Assembly (NCBI GenBank): GCA_032871835.1
Contig: CM065300.1
Coordinates: forward strand, 65,731,192 to 65,795,191
DNA length: 64,000 nt
Reading direction: 5' to 3'
Source: Dipteronia dyeriana
Lineage: Eukaryota; Streptophyta; Magnoliopsida; Sapindales; Sapindaceae
This document shows, in pieces, positions 12,096 through 23,496 of the stretch (within the stretch, counting starts at the first letter, position 1; each line of letters begins with the position of its first letter). The notes under the pieces were generated by a model, which made no database searches, had not been told where the DNA came from, and was given only the letters and a program-made list of their open reading frames with translations. A program made the position numbers and the translations under genes.

Positions 12096-12602
12096 AACAA
12101 AAGAACAAAGGGTTGGCTTTTGGTTAAAAAAGGAAAAAGGCTGGTGAGTTTTTTTTTGTGTGAGTTATTTTGTGCAAACGTGTGTATGAACAAACACCAC
12201 AAAGAGAGAAAAGGTTTTATGTACAAGTGTTGTTCATTAATATAAAAAATGAGTTTTTTTTATTCTTTTCTCTTCTACACCCTCCATCCTAAGTTCCTGA
12301 GAATCGTGACACGCCCACACGCAGTTACCAATCCCGGGAATAGCTATGAAGATCAGTGGTACTGACCAGGAGCAAATCGAAAAGTGAAGGAGCCTCCAAA
12401 CGTTGGTATGTTTCTATTTTTTTTATTGATTACAATTTCCTGTATTTACATATGTATTTTATTAGTGTAATAATTTTTATATGTATTTGTTCCGAAAATA
12501 ATAACGATCGAAAGTTCACCGGTCCCAGATACAGATTACGATCTGTATAAAAAAATTTAAAAACCCGTTTCCGATGCGTGATTAGTGAATTTGGTTCCAA
12601 CA
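10623..12602 (+). repeat. 3' LTR of copia-A
   Basis: A 1980-bp LTR beginning TGTTAGGGG and ending CCAACA, followed by the target duplication CTTTT (12603-12607). Its central part, 10935-11829, matches 3421-4315 of the 5' LTR base for base at a constant offset of 7514. Its TA microsatellite near 12065-12093 is longer than the one in the 5' LTR. Confidence 0.95.
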
Positions 12603-12607
12603 CTTTT

Positions 12608-12995
12608 GCCTTCAGTGACGCTTGATAAAGTTCAACAATGTATTTAGGCGTACAATAGGTATGTAACCAATGCCCTTTTACTCCACATCGGAAACAAGCA
12701 TTGTCATGAAGAGGGTTTGTTTTGAAAATATTTCCCCTTTTCTTGTTTGTCATCATTATTATTCCACTTCTGGTAGTTTGGTTTAGATTTCTTATTATGA
12801 TTCCCTCGACCTCGATAATAACCACGACCAAGACTACGATAACCGCCACGATTATTTGATGAATTAACATTCGCTTATGGGGATGCTACAGTTCCAATTG
12901 GGTGAGATTGATGATTTTTCATCAAAAGCTCATTATTTTGCTTAGCCATAAGAAGACATGAAATTAACTCAGAATATTTGATAAATCTACGCTGT
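12608..12995 (-). pseudogene. copia-B gag middle part with damaged zinc knuckle
   Basis: The minus strand encodes LMAKQNNELLMKNHQSHPIG at the right, then an Arg/Gly-rich linker, then a CCHC-like zinc knuckle (DNACFRCGVKGHWLHTYC). In copia gag the last cysteine normally lies four residues after the histidine spacing; here that position is Tyr and the next is Cys. This fits a Cys-to-Tyr plus an Arg-to-Cys change, both C-to-T/G-to-A type. The right edge at 12996-13000 is the duplication of the solo-LTR insertion; the left edge abuts copia-A. Confidence 0.78.
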
Positions 12996-13000
12996 CGATA

Positions 13001-13800
13001 TGTTGGAACCTCGTTCATTGGTAACGCAGCGGAAGTAAGTTTTAAAATTTTTTCTACGGTTCGTAATATATCTCGGACCAGTGAACTTGGGATCATAATT
13101 TTTCTTCGGAACTCATACATATTAATTATTACAATAATAAATAAATATGTATACACGGGAAATTGTAATCAATATAATCAGAAGAAAAAAATCTTATCAA
13201 CGTTTAGAGGCTCATTCACTTTACGATATGCTTCTGTCTGAACCAATCTTACCAACGTTTGGAGGCACCTTCACTTTACGATATGCTCCTGTCTGAACCA
13301 CTCGATCTTCCTCGCTATATCCCAGAACTGGTAATTGCATGTGGACGCGTCACGGTCTCAGGAACTAGAATGGAGGATGTAGAGAAAACACTTGAAGAAA
13401 CTCTTTTTTCTTGATGTTCACACGCCTAGTTACATCTCATGCAGTTTTAAAGACTTGTTGTGTGTCTCTTTTGTTTCACGCACACCTACTCTTTTTTGTG
13501 TGTTCCACAGTGCACGACTCACTTGTCTGGTCTATTTTTAGTGTGTTTCACGCACTCACATACACTGATTCAAAATCTATTGTTTTGAGGCTTGTGTCTT
13601 TCTCTCTTAATACCAACTCTCTTAATACCAACACACATTCAAACCTTTGCATTCAATACAAATTGTGTTTATGTGTTTCTCTTTTCTTATTATCACGCAC
13701 CCTGTGTTTGCATCATATACAAACACTGATGCAGTTGTGTTGATATTTGTTGATTGTGTTTTTATCTTATATTAAATATTTAAAAACATATATATCATAT

Positions 13801-13839
<39 letters not shown>

Positions 13840-15178
13840 AACGAATCGATTTAAATCTTTTAAGATATCTCATATCTTTAAAGAAATTAATCAATTTGTT
13901 TTGAATTCAAACTCTATAAATTCAATATCAAATATCTAATTTAATAAAAATAAAATAATCAAATTATTTTATCTTCATTCAAATTAAATATCAATCAACA
14001 CCCTTCAACTAATGATTAATTATACAATTAAATAATCTAATTATTTAATTTACATAATCATTAATATTCATTAATTAAATAATCTTATTATTCAATTAAA
14101 TCCATAATAAACACGTATCACTTTCGTAACACAATTAATTAGACAATCCAATTAATTAAACGTAACTCTTGTTACCTAAATCAATTGGCCTGACAAGGTA
14201 ACCTAATGGACCCACAGTCTTTTGAGCACCAATAATCATCGGAATCATTAATTAAACTCTTTAATTAATATTACTTGATTATTAACTCCGGTGTTATTCC
14301 ACTAAAAACCCAAAGCTGCACTCTTTCAACTGTAGACCCTTTTACACAGACCGATACAACTCGGTGTCCATCAATATAGCTATTACACATGGTGTGATCC
14401 TCCACAATAGTTCATAATTAAGCTGGATCATAATATCCATTATACCCCTCTAATTAAATATATCCTTTAAGTACCGTTGATTCTCAAAAGAACAATAAAT
14501 TCTATTTCCTCACGGAATTAGGGGAGCTCTTATATTGTCCAAGCCCCGAATCAATCCTTAAGGGAACTACCATCTACTTCTCATAAGAAGGAGTTGATTC
14601 CACTATTATGTACAAACTTTCCCAGCCACAAGCCAAAATGTAATCCCAACATATGGAGCATATTGATCAGAAACTGCATCCGACCTCACCCATGGTACAT
14701 CAAATACCATGATCTAACTTGAAGGAGTCGATAAGACACTCAGAATTAAGATCACCCACATATAGTCATCATTAGTTGATATATATGAATCTCATCGGTA
14801 AATGGATCTTGGTGAGAGATTCATATAGATCATGGCCCAGTCCGATATGATCATATCATACAATGTGCCTCCATTCACATATCTCATATGAATGCTTCAT
14901 GATAGAATCACAGTACATTATAGAATATACCGCAGCTATAGATTAACCACAAATAAAGTACCTAGCTTTCTCTGCTATCTATAGACTCTTTAGATTACAC
15001 GTCTCTTACTGTATCCATCAGTATATGACATGCATATACACAGTTTGAGATTACATTCGGCAAGCTTGGATGTTAAATATGTGCACAAGTTATAAAATAA
15101 ACATCACAACAAGAATGAATTGATTTTTTTTTCATAAATCCATTTAAAAATTACATCTTTATGGCATAAACCCCAACA
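13001..15178 (-). repeat. solo LTR related to copia-A, opposite orientation, inside copia-B gag
   Basis: On the minus strand this segment starts TGTTGGGGTTTATGCC and ends GTTCCAACA, the same ends as the copia-A LTRs, and the two align throughout. The identical 5-mers CGATA at 12996-13000 and 15179-15183 are the target duplication, and no internal region is present. It is therefore a solo LTR left by recombination between the LTRs of a former full element. It is much more diverged from the copia-A LTRs than those are from each other. Its length of 2178 bp includes a TA microsatellite at about 13804-13832. It interrupts the copia-B gag reading between LLLQQQYR and the IKYSELISCL segment. Confidence 0.93.
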
Positions 15179-15183
15179 CGATA

Positions 15184-15633
15184 TTGCTGTTGTAGGAGCA
15201 AATTCGAGGCATGAAAAGCAGAAAATATTTTTTCTAATATGTCTTGTTAAGTTATTGTCTCTCCACATAATTTCAATTGAGAGACAATCTTAAATAATGA
15301 AGAATTATATTCACAGACCGATTTGAAATCTTGAAATCGTAAGTGCACCCAGGCATAGCGAGCATTTGGAAGTATCATCGTTTTCTGGTGATTAAATATC
15401 TCTTTTAAATTTTTCCAAAGCTTTAAATGGATTTTTGACAGTAAGATACTTAGATTTCAATCCTTTATGGAGATGGTGCCGAAGGAAAATCATTGTTCTA
15501 GCACGATCTTGCGAAGATGCTTCATTTTTTTCTTTATTGTTTCTCCCAGATTCTTAGCATCAAGAATCCATGACAGATAATTGTCACCAGAAACATCAAG
15601 AGCAACAAATTTAAGTTTTGTGATGTTTGACAT
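15184..15633 (-). pseudogene. copia-B gag N-terminal part
   Basis: The minus-strand ATG at 15633 opens MSNITKLKFVALDVSGDNY followed by LSWILDAK, the usual N terminus of one group of plant copia gag proteins. Downstream, broken by frameshifts and stops, come RHHLHKGLKSKYLTVKNP, SQLKLCGETIT and AFHASNLLLQQQYR, all recurrent gag segments. The reading meets the solo LTR at 15183 and resumes beyond it. About 250 bp of leader with a TTATCAGCAC primer-site-like motif (near 15873-15882, minus strand) lies between this ATG and the LTR. Confidence 0.82.
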
Positions 15634-15884
15634 ATTCAGCTAGCTAAATAAATAAAAAACATAATTAGAAATTCCTAAACATAAATATGTCAAATTTTAT
15701 AACAAAATATGTAAGGGTAAAAATATACTTGTTAAATCCATAATATTTTGTAATCGTAAAAATAATGAATATTGTTGTTGTGAGTTAATAACGAATTACA
15801 ACATATATATTTTTCATACCTTTTGAAAATGGAAGAAATAAAGAAGAATATTTACCTGATCAGAGCTACTTTGTGCTGATAACG

Positions 15885-16189
15885 TAAAATAAACTTAATA
15901 ATAATAACACAAGAACACAAGAAGAATTCAAGATAGACAACATATAAATATAATATTTTATTCACTTCTCAATGGTATTTACAACTTGGTGATACCTCCT
16001 TTTTTATAGGCTCACAATATAGTTGTTACAAACATGAAAAGACATTAGCAATAAACATGAGAATCAATGGAACCATAAACTTGAGAATAAATGATACCAT
16101 AAACTTGAGAATAAATTGGGGAAGGTGAATGATCGTAAGTTATATTGTAAGATTGGATGGACATTCACTCATATAGTATTTTCATAACA
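15885..16189 (-). repeat. 5' LTR of copia-B
   Basis: About 305 bp directly right of the primer-site motif of copia-B. On the minus strand it begins TGTTATGAAAATAC. The partner LTR lies outside the window, so the left border (about 15885) is set only by the primer site. The short LTR contrasts with the 2-kb LTRs of the elements inserted into copia-B. Confidence 0.7.
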
Positions 16190-16242
16190 AATATAACATT
16201 TTTACCTTAATTGGAAAAAATAATATATGTACATTTTTTAAA

Positions 16243-16550
16243 AGATAATGGTAGACACCCAATACTTTTGTTATTTACATCTAACTTAATGTAGCAGCTG
16301 ACATGATATTTCCTTGTCAGTTGCCATATCACCAAATTATCACATTTTAATTTTTTTTATGTATATTAAAGTACTAGATTTAAGGAATACAATTTTTTTT
16401 CTTAATTCAACTCATTTAGTATGATGATGTGGCAGCTGACAAGAAAGTGTCATATATGTCAGCTGCTAAGAAAGTGCCATATATGTCAGCTGCTACATCA
16501 AGTTAGATGTAAACGATGGACAAAATTATTGGATGTATGTCATTATCTTT
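16243..16550. mobile_element. fold-back MITE-like element
   Basis: The two ends are inverted copies of each other over more than 80 bp. The left arm reads AAGATAATGGTAGACACCCA then TTTACATCTAACTTAATGTA. The right arm, reverse-complemented, reads the same with scattered changes, and the arms almost meet in the middle. The right arm holds an internal duplication of a 'CATATATGTCAGCTGCTA' unit. There is no coding capacity. No clear target duplication was found, so the superfamily is not assigned. Confidence 0.7.
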
Positions 16551-16553
16551 TTT

Positions 16554-18145
16554 ACAAATAAAAGTTTATTTCATATGAGATAATATAACATTCTTTTGAA
16601 TCATATTACCATCTCTAGGAATTTAGTTGTCTAATCATACCCTTAAAATGAATGTGGGACTTGCCAGGACAATTTTGCCCATAACTTGCCCTCAAAAGAT
16701 CTCCATAATATTTTTTATTACCATTTTTTTTAAAAGTAAAACAATTAAGTTAGTAAAAAAAACTATCACATTAATGAAAAAAAAATAAAAAAATAAAATA
16801 CATTCAACATATTCGATCAAACCCAGATTCAACCGAATCCATTTCCAGAACCTAACACCAAATCCACACAACCTAGAACTAAAACTGAGCCACCACCTCT
16901 AAATCACCACCAAAAGCTTAACACCACCACCAAATCCACCACACAGCTGTCACAGAACCCAGCTCTACCCAACCCAACTTCACAGTCAAACCCGGCTCCG
17001 TTGCCCATTCGAACCCAAAAACCCCTTCCACAACCAAAATCAACCCCAAAAAACCCTCCCATCACCAAAATCGAACCCATAACTCATGTAAGTCCTTACT
17101 CGTTCAGACTTCACATCAGCAACATCTATTGGAGCAAACACAAATCATCCACTACACCTACTTCTGCATAGCTAGATTTGACACCAATCTTGCGCAACCT
17201 TATAAATTACATGAAAAAAAAAACACATAACAGGATTAGCCTCGGTCTTAAACCAGATTTCTCTCTTTCTCTCTCTCTCTCTCTTCAAGATCTAACCATA
17301 AACAAAACCCAAAATCATCAAGAACAAATGAAATCAAAACAGAAATCGTGGCGAGTCATACAAGCTTCGAAACATAGAGAAGTCGAGAATCGATCTGCCT
17401 CCGCGATTCAGACATAATCGATTTGTCATCGCCATGATTTACATTAGCTTCGAATCGATCTCCCTCGCCATCGTGATTCAGACCCAGTCGTGAATCAATC
17501 CACCGCCATGAGTTAGACCCAACTCCGAATCAATCCCATCTCCGTAATGCAAATCGATCGCTCTTCTTTCTCAATCATCGCAGCGGCGAGGGAAGCTGGA
17601 TTTGTGAGGTTTTATGGTGGTGAGGGTATGTGGATGATGGAGTTTCAGAGATATATGTTTAATTTTATTGTATGAGCAAGAGATATGAGATTGGATGAGA
17701 GAGATGAGAGATAGATGGTGAAAAACTCTTTCAATTGGAATTGGTTTCCAGATACAATTGGAATTATTAGTTTGTTATTTAAACCCATAAGGGTAAAATT
17801 GGCAATCTAAAAGTTTTATTCAACTGTTCATTTGGCTTCCTAGAAGCCCTTCCAAGGGAAGCACCTATGTTGGTGCTTCTTGTAAAAGAGCTTCCAAGGT
17901 CAAAAAGCTATTCTCCTATTTTACCCAGATAGCTGTAAAAGTTTCTTTTGGGTTTCAAAAGAGCTTCCGAGCCTCTCAAAAGAGCTTCCATGCCTCTCAA
18001 AAGCTTTCCCAAACAGGGACTATCTTCAACTACTATATATGATTAATGATTTAAAAATTAAAAAACAAAAAAAAAAACAGAAAGTAACTAACTCTTTCTC
18101 ACAGAATTACCTATTAACAATACATTTTTTTGTAATGTAGCTAAA

Positions 18146-18147
<2 letters not shown>
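16554..18147. other. unclassified non-coding segment with repeat-like motifs
   Basis: No credible gene. It holds a C/A-rich stretch (16800-17090), a CT microsatellite (about 17263-17284) and a degenerate tandem motif around 17340-17560 with recurring GAATCGATC and GATTCAGACC. At 17820-18020 there are repeated AAAAGAGCTTCC motifs ending near CAAACAGGGA, which resembles the edge of a hAT-type element. I could not pair the edges. Confidence 0.4.

Positions 18148-18195
<48 letters not shown>
18148..18195. repeat. TA microsatellite
   Basis: An uninterrupted run of about 24 TA units, the longest simple repeat seen in the left half of the window. Confidence 0.97.
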
Positions 18196-18199
<4 letters not shown>

Positions 18200-18223
18200 T
18201 CTTTAGTGTATCGGTGTTAGGTT

Positions 18224-19264
18224 TTGACCGTATTCTTAAGTGAACATAGTGTGAACCAAACGAGACTCAATTGATGTGAAACTTTCTAGAGACGTGGAAA
18301 AACGTTTGGAAATTGAAGATGGTGTTTGATAGAGGTTTGAACACTGAAGAAGAACTGAAGAAATGGATTCCAAAAGGAACTGCAGTGTGGACCGCGATGC
18401 AGACAAGTCGTATGGATTGGGGCATAGGAAGCGGTCGATTCCAGGAGATCAAGCGCAATGCAGACCGCGGCAGAGGCAAAAGCGTAGATCGCGGTACTTT
18501 GAGAGGTCATCTCCAGTGGCTTTCCTCAGTGTAGGGAGCGGGTTACAAGCTGCGGGAACAACGTATTTTCACAGATCTGGAAAGTTACTTGAAAATAGGA
18601 AAGGTTTTCTTCTGAAAGTTCTTGTGCTTATTGGAAAAGGAAAAAGAATTTGTCTTCATGAAGAATAGGAAAGTCATATACTTGAAAAAAAAAGATTTAT
18701 CCTTAACAAGAAGACTTGTCATAAATAGGAAATAGTATTTATATGGAATAAGTAATTCTTGTACTTTTAGAAATAGGATTTCCTTTTATTTTAAACTTCC
18801 TGTAACTAGTATAAATAGAACCTTGTATCTATGTTATTTTGTATGGAGCAAAAGGAAACACCAAGTAACATCAGAGAGTAGTGAGATCCAAGTGAGAAAT
18901 CCATAGGAATATATGGGGAGGGATATAAGGGAATATCAGTGGATCAAGTTAGAGATCTGTGAGTGATATTCAGAGGAGACATAGGGGATATTGGGGAATT
19001 CTTGGTGATGATCTTTTGAGCGTTGTGAGCTGAGAGTCATGATGTAAACCTAGGTTGTGAGCTTGGGGACTTGGTAAAGCTTTGTAGCTTAGGGTTGAGG
19101 TGCGAGAGAGAATCCTGAAGTATATGGTTGTAATAATTTATCATATAGTAGAACTTTCTCTATCGTCTTGATAGCCCGTGATTTCTTACCAGATTAAGTT
19201 TTGCATGTATATCTTGTGTTGTGATTAATTTATTTTCTCTTATCTATTTTTCTGCTATAGACGT
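18224..19264 (+). repeat. diverged LTR, same family as the solo LTR at 24305-25190
   Basis: It aligns, with many changes, to the reverse complement of 24305-25190. Shared parts include the ACCAAACGAGA segment near the start, the ATGGATTCC block and GGAAATAGTATTTATATGGA. They also include a TATA box in AGTATAAATAGA (about 18811) and the GAGAGAATCCTGA block. It starts TGTTAGG, but the right end is eroded and no target duplication was found. A GC-rich patch (18380-18540) stands out from the AT-rich surroundings and is shared by both copies. No coding function is claimed. Confidence 0.65.
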
Positions 19265-19300
19265 TATTAATTGTTATGAATTATGAGCATTTATTACATG

Positions 19301-20649
19301 GATTGAGATCCTCTACCCATTTTATTTATGCTCAACTTTCAATAATCTACTGATATGTGACAGAAAAACAAAACAAGGGCTGAGATCAATTTTCTTTATT
19401 TAGTTTTCTCTCTCTTTCCACTGATCGTTTATTTTTCATTGTTTTTTTCTCCCTCTTTCTACTGATCGGTTACTTTCTTTAATTTTTTTCTCTCTTTCTA
19501 CTAGTCGCTCAAATCAGTTCTCTTTATATGTTTACAATCCCTCTCTCGGTGACGATTGAATTAGGACACCAGTATGATAAGGTTAGTATATCATCCTTTG
19601 TTATTTTCATATTTTTTCTTTTGCTCGGTGTCATTTTCTTTTAATGAATTTCATCATTTTCTAATTATTTTATTTTTGCTCTAAACAATTTTTTCCTTCT
19701 TGTTTTCTTTCGTCAATAGTTCATTGAATTTTTTGTTGTTGATTGAGTTAGACTTTGTGATAATTTTTTAGGATGATTTGATTGTTAAAATGCTTCTTCT
19801 TTTTGGTTCGTTTGGGATAGGAATTGACTGGCTTATTCATGCTTTAAGTAATTTTACATCTTATTTTTCTTACTTAGTAATTACTTATCACATGTGCTTT
19901 TGTAGTTGTTACAGTTCCAACAACTGCAAAGTTGTACTGCATCCAATCCAATGGCAAATACTCATCATGAGAGTGCCATCAACAACTAAATTTTCAAGCA
20001 TTACTTCAATAAAATATGAAGAATTTCACACCTGCATTTCAAGACTTTTTGACTTCAGATAGCTTTTATTTATTGGATTGATTTTTAGTATTATTTTGTA
20101 TTCATAGCTGTAAGAATGCAACATTAGAAAAGATTTTGTAAGTTACAATTTTTTTGTATACTTGACGAAGGTTTTTTTTTAATCTAAAACCAATTTTTTA
20201 GATGTAGATTTGATTGATTTTGACATGATATATTTCAGTTAATTGTTAGACATAGAAATAATGTGATATAATCACCAAAACAAGAAGTATTGGTAATGCA
20301 AGAGAGAATTTTATTATTTGAGAAAATAAAATCCTAGAACAGTAGAGCTTGAAAAAAGATGATGAAAGAAAGAAAGATGAAAAATGAAGAAGTTATAAGT
20401 AGTTAGAGATTGTAGGGTCATAGGATTGTAAACGTGTTAGTTATGTGAGAAGAGGGAGAGAGAAAAAAATAAAGAAAAGTAACCTATCAGTAGAAAGAGA
20501 GAAAAAAAATGAAAAATAAGCAATTAGTGGAAAGAGAGAGAGAGAGCAGAATGAAGAAAACTGATATCGGCGTTTGTTTTGCTTGTCTGCCACATGTCAA
20601 CAGATTATTGAAAGTTGAGCATAAATAAGATGGACATGAGATCTCAATC
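19301..20649. mobile_element. long-TIR non-autonomous DNA element (Mutator-like by form)
   Basis: Inverted repeats of roughly 225-245 bp bound the element. They run from GATTGAGATC at 19301 to GATCTCAATC ending at 20649, and share TTATTTATGCTCAACTTTCA and T/C-rich tracts with TTTCCACTGATCG-like motifs. About 0.87 kb of different sequence lies between them, including an ORF at 19778-20062 (94 codons) that I do not recognise. Long TIRs suggest a Mutator-like element, but no 9-bp target duplication could be seen, so the superfamily is tentative. Confidence 0.72.
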
Positions 20650-20789
20650 TAAATCTATATTATTTATGACGATTCTACGATCATCGCTTCAAATTCCCAA
20701 CAATCGGTTCATCCTTTATGATTATGTCATATATATATGTAAAGTATTGCTAGGTCAGTCAATTTACTTTACATGTATGACGTGCCTTA

Positions 20790-21379
20790 GGGTATGTTTG
20801 GTAGGAAGGAAAAATGAGATGAAATAAAATTGTGGAGGGAAAAGAGAGAATAAAATGGGGAAATGTGTGTTTGGTATGGAGAGAAAATGGGAATGAAGGG
20901 AAAAGTGGGAGGAATAATTAATAGGTGAGACCCGCTCATTTTAATCCTTTCAAAAGTGGGAGGAAAAGTGGAGAGACGTCTGTGAAGGTTTTTGTCTTTA
21001 AATGAAATTACAAATTTATCATTTTTTAAATTTACTTAAACGTTATTTTTTAAAATAAGTTTTTAAAACATAATGTATTAACTTAGATATATATATAATA
21101 TGTTACAAAGTTTGAAATCATTTTGTAAAAAAAAATGATTGGATTCAATATTATTTAAATTATATTTACGTATTAAATATAAAAAATATATAATATATAA
21201 ACTATAATGTAAGGGTAAGATAGTAAAATTGAAAAGGAGATTTTCCATCCTTTGTCTTTTTCTTTCTGTTTATTGAACAGTTCAGAGAAAAATTATTTTC
21301 CGTTCTTTTTCCTCAAATCTTTCTATCCTCCAAATCTTTTTATCATTCATATTATCTTTGCTTTCTACCAAATATCCCC
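20790..21379. mobile_element. Tourist-like MITE (PIF/Harbinger type)
   Basis: The ends are GGGTATGTTTGGTAG at 20790 and, inverted, GGGGATATTTGGTAG ending at 21379. Both are flanked by TTA (20787-20789 and 21380-21382), the 3-bp target duplication typical of PIF/Harbinger and Tourist elements. The 590-bp element is AT-rich in the middle and has no coding capacity. Confidence 0.82.
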
Positions 21380-21462
21380 TTAGTGTTGAGGTCCACTGTG
21401 GAAAATAAAGGATGGTGAATGAGCAGTATCGTAGTGTTAATCAAGTGCACTTTATTTCAAAA

Positions 21463-23101
21463 AGGGTAAATCGTATTTTAGTCTATATAGTTTACCTTAA
21501 TCTGTGTTTAATCCACGGTTTTCTAGAATTGTAAATTTAGTCCTTCTGTGACAGAATCCGTCAAAAGACAGATTTTGTCATATCAAACGCGTTAAATGAT
21601 TTCAATGCCCTTGATACCGCTGGAAAGACCATTTTACCCTTAATAATAATAATAAAAAGACCAGTCAGGAAGAAGGGTAATTCTGGAAGTTCATAATTTA
21701 AAAAAAATTAAAATTTGAAAAGTTGTGATTGGGAGTTTAGGACACGTCGCTCACCAAATTCAATTTCAATTCTAACCAAAATCATCCATCATCATCAACC
21801 GAACCAGATCGGTAAATCATCAACACAAACCCAAAACCCACACCCCCACTACAGAGTACAGACCCCATCATCATCAAACCTAAAAACAACACCACCACCA
21901 CAAAACCAACCCAAAATCCACCAACATCATCAAACAAAACACATCAGTGCATCATCTCTCTCACTCTCTCTCACGTAAGCACATGAAGTGACCAGAGAAG
22001 AGTGGTTGACCACCGGAGATGGGCAATTGCAGAGACTAGGCATCGACCACCAGAGACGAGGTCGTGGGCGCGGCTGAAGAGTGGCGGTAGTGGATGAAGA
22101 GCGCGGTTGAAGATATGCAAACCTAGGTTTATTTGATTTCAAATTTTTAGATCTTCAAATTCATATTTGGGTTTGATTGAGAGTTGAATGAATGAGATTC
22201 AATTTCATAGCTAACGATTTGCAAGTCTAGGGATTCTAGGTTTGTATTTGGGATTTTTTTAAAAAAAAATCTTAAAGAAAAACGAACGGTGGTTGTATGG
22301 AGAAGAAGACAGCTGAAGAACGTTCTGATTTCGTGTTTAGGGATTTATTGATGTGGCTATGGGTTTGTGTTTGGGGAAAATGAAGGATTGAAGATGATGA
22401 TGGTGAGATGGTGAGATGGTGATGATCGATGACAGTGATGATCGATCATGATGGTGATGATCGATGATGGAAAGCTGATGATGAACACTGATGAAGGTTG
22501 TGATGAACGATGATGATGGTGATGATCTATTATGGTTTTATATTTTTTATTTTGAGATTTTTTATATTAAAAAAAAAGATTCAGTGGATCACCACTATCC
22601 ATCTCATGAGATGGACGGTCTGGATCTCACCAAATCCATTTTTTAAATTCAATTAATTTAATAATAATAATAATAATAATTATTATTATTTTATATTTTT
22701 TAGTTAAATTTTTTTTTTTGCTTTTGCTTTTATTTTTTTTTTAAGATTTTAGAAATTTATTTAGTTTTTAAATTATTTTTATTTTTAATTTCTATTTTTA
22801 GATTTAAAGAAAAATAAAAAAGAAATATCTAATTTAAAATTATTTTCTTTTTCAATTTTTATCCATTCCTGAAATGGTAATTTTGCCCTTCAAAAACTAA
22901 AGTTTCTAGAAGCTGGATGTGATTTTACCTATTTACCCTCGTTGGCTTAACGGATTTCAGTAAAACCTTAACGGAATTGGACGGTAGAGACTACAATCCA
23001 GATTATCAGAATAAGTATGGACTAAAAATTACAATTCTAAAAAACCGTGGATTAAATGTAGATTAAGATAAGTTATAGGGATTAAAATACGATTTATCCT
23101 T
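21463..23101. mobile_element. TIR element with captured-looking internal sequence
   Basis: The left arm from about 21463 (GGGTAAATCGTATTTTAGTC) and the right arm ending about 23101 (inverted GGATAAATCGTATTTTAATC) match over some 180 bp, including TTTAATCCACGGTTTT. Between them lie a CA-rich stretch encoding a Pro/His/Ser-rich ORF (21715-21978), a GATGATGGTGATGATC minisatellite (about 22395-22530) and an AAT microsatellite (about 22660-22690). No transposase is present. A diverged target duplication is possible but not clear. Flowering-plant Mutator-like elements sometimes carry host gene pieces, but I cannot identify a donor gene. Confidence 0.68.
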
Positions 23102-23490
23102 TAAAATAAAAATAAAATCAAATGCACTCAAAGTCAACGATTTTTTATGGTTCCCGTTGAATTGTGTCAAAAGTGAATAGTATTTTAAATGGAGATGGCT
23201 GGATTCATGGGGATTCCAGTCATTTAAATATGGAGACAGGGATATTATCAGGAATTAATGATTTATTTATGAATTATGAATTTATGATGCACCCTCGTAA
23301 AGAGATAAAGGGATTTAGAGCCAGTGGCACACTACACAATGACCAGATTGCAAAACTTTTGCGTAGATATAGGTGCTGCACTAAACAATAGTTCACAGCA
23401 AAATAGCTCACGGGACTCACAGCTTCACAGCACAAGAAAGTTATGCGTCGTTTTGTTTTGTTTTTTTTTTTTTCCGGGCTAAAGATCCAA
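23102..23490. other. unclassified segment
   Basis: It contains a 75-codon ORF (23164-23391, plus) with no recognised domain and no neighbouring support, so I do not call it a gene. Nothing else was recognised. Confidence 0.35.
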
Positions 23491-23496
23491 TATTTT

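Larger units (their letters stand above)
3108..12602 (+). mobile_element. copia-A: full-length Ty1/copia LTR retrotransposon nested in copia-B
   Basis: Two long direct repeats (3108-5086 and 10623-12602), each starting TG and ending CA, flank an internal region with PBS, gag, protease, integrase, RT and RNase H in Ty1/copia order. The identical 5-mers CTTTT at 3103-3107 and 12603-12607 are the target-site duplication. The LTRs differ at a few percent of sites outside a central identical block, so the insertion is fairly old but much younger than its host copia-B. The coding region is broken by at least three nonsense codons and frameshifts, so the copy is not autonomous. A 1.5-kb non-coding leader separates the PBS from gag. 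Confidence 0.95.
1..16189 (-). mobile_element. copia-B: old Ty1/copia element, truncated by the window start and hosting two insertions
   Basis: Reading from right to left, the order is LTR (about 15885-16189), gag (from an ATG at 15633), zinc knuckle, protease, integrase and reverse transcriptase, which runs off the window at base 1. This gag-PR-INT-RT order is the Ty1/copia order. The internal region is broken by two later LTR insertions, 3108-12602 and 13001-15178, each with its own 5-bp target duplication. When these are removed the gag reading runs on across both gaps. The coding parts contain many stops and frameshifts, so the element is dead. Its 3' LTR and left flank lie outside the window. 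The assignment to Ty1/copia is firm; the lineage within copia is not assigned. Confidence 0.88.

Noticed and set aside
12036..12245. ORFs with Tyr-Ile repeats (also 4448-4657 and 57084-57284)
   Set aside because: They arise from translated TA microsatellites.
13411..13743. 110-codon ORF
   Set aside because: It lies inside the solo LTR, has no recognised domain, and its composition is that of T-rich LTR sequence.
23164..23391. 75-codon ORF
   Set aside because: No recognised domain, splice context or homology could be seen; ORFs of this length occur by chance.
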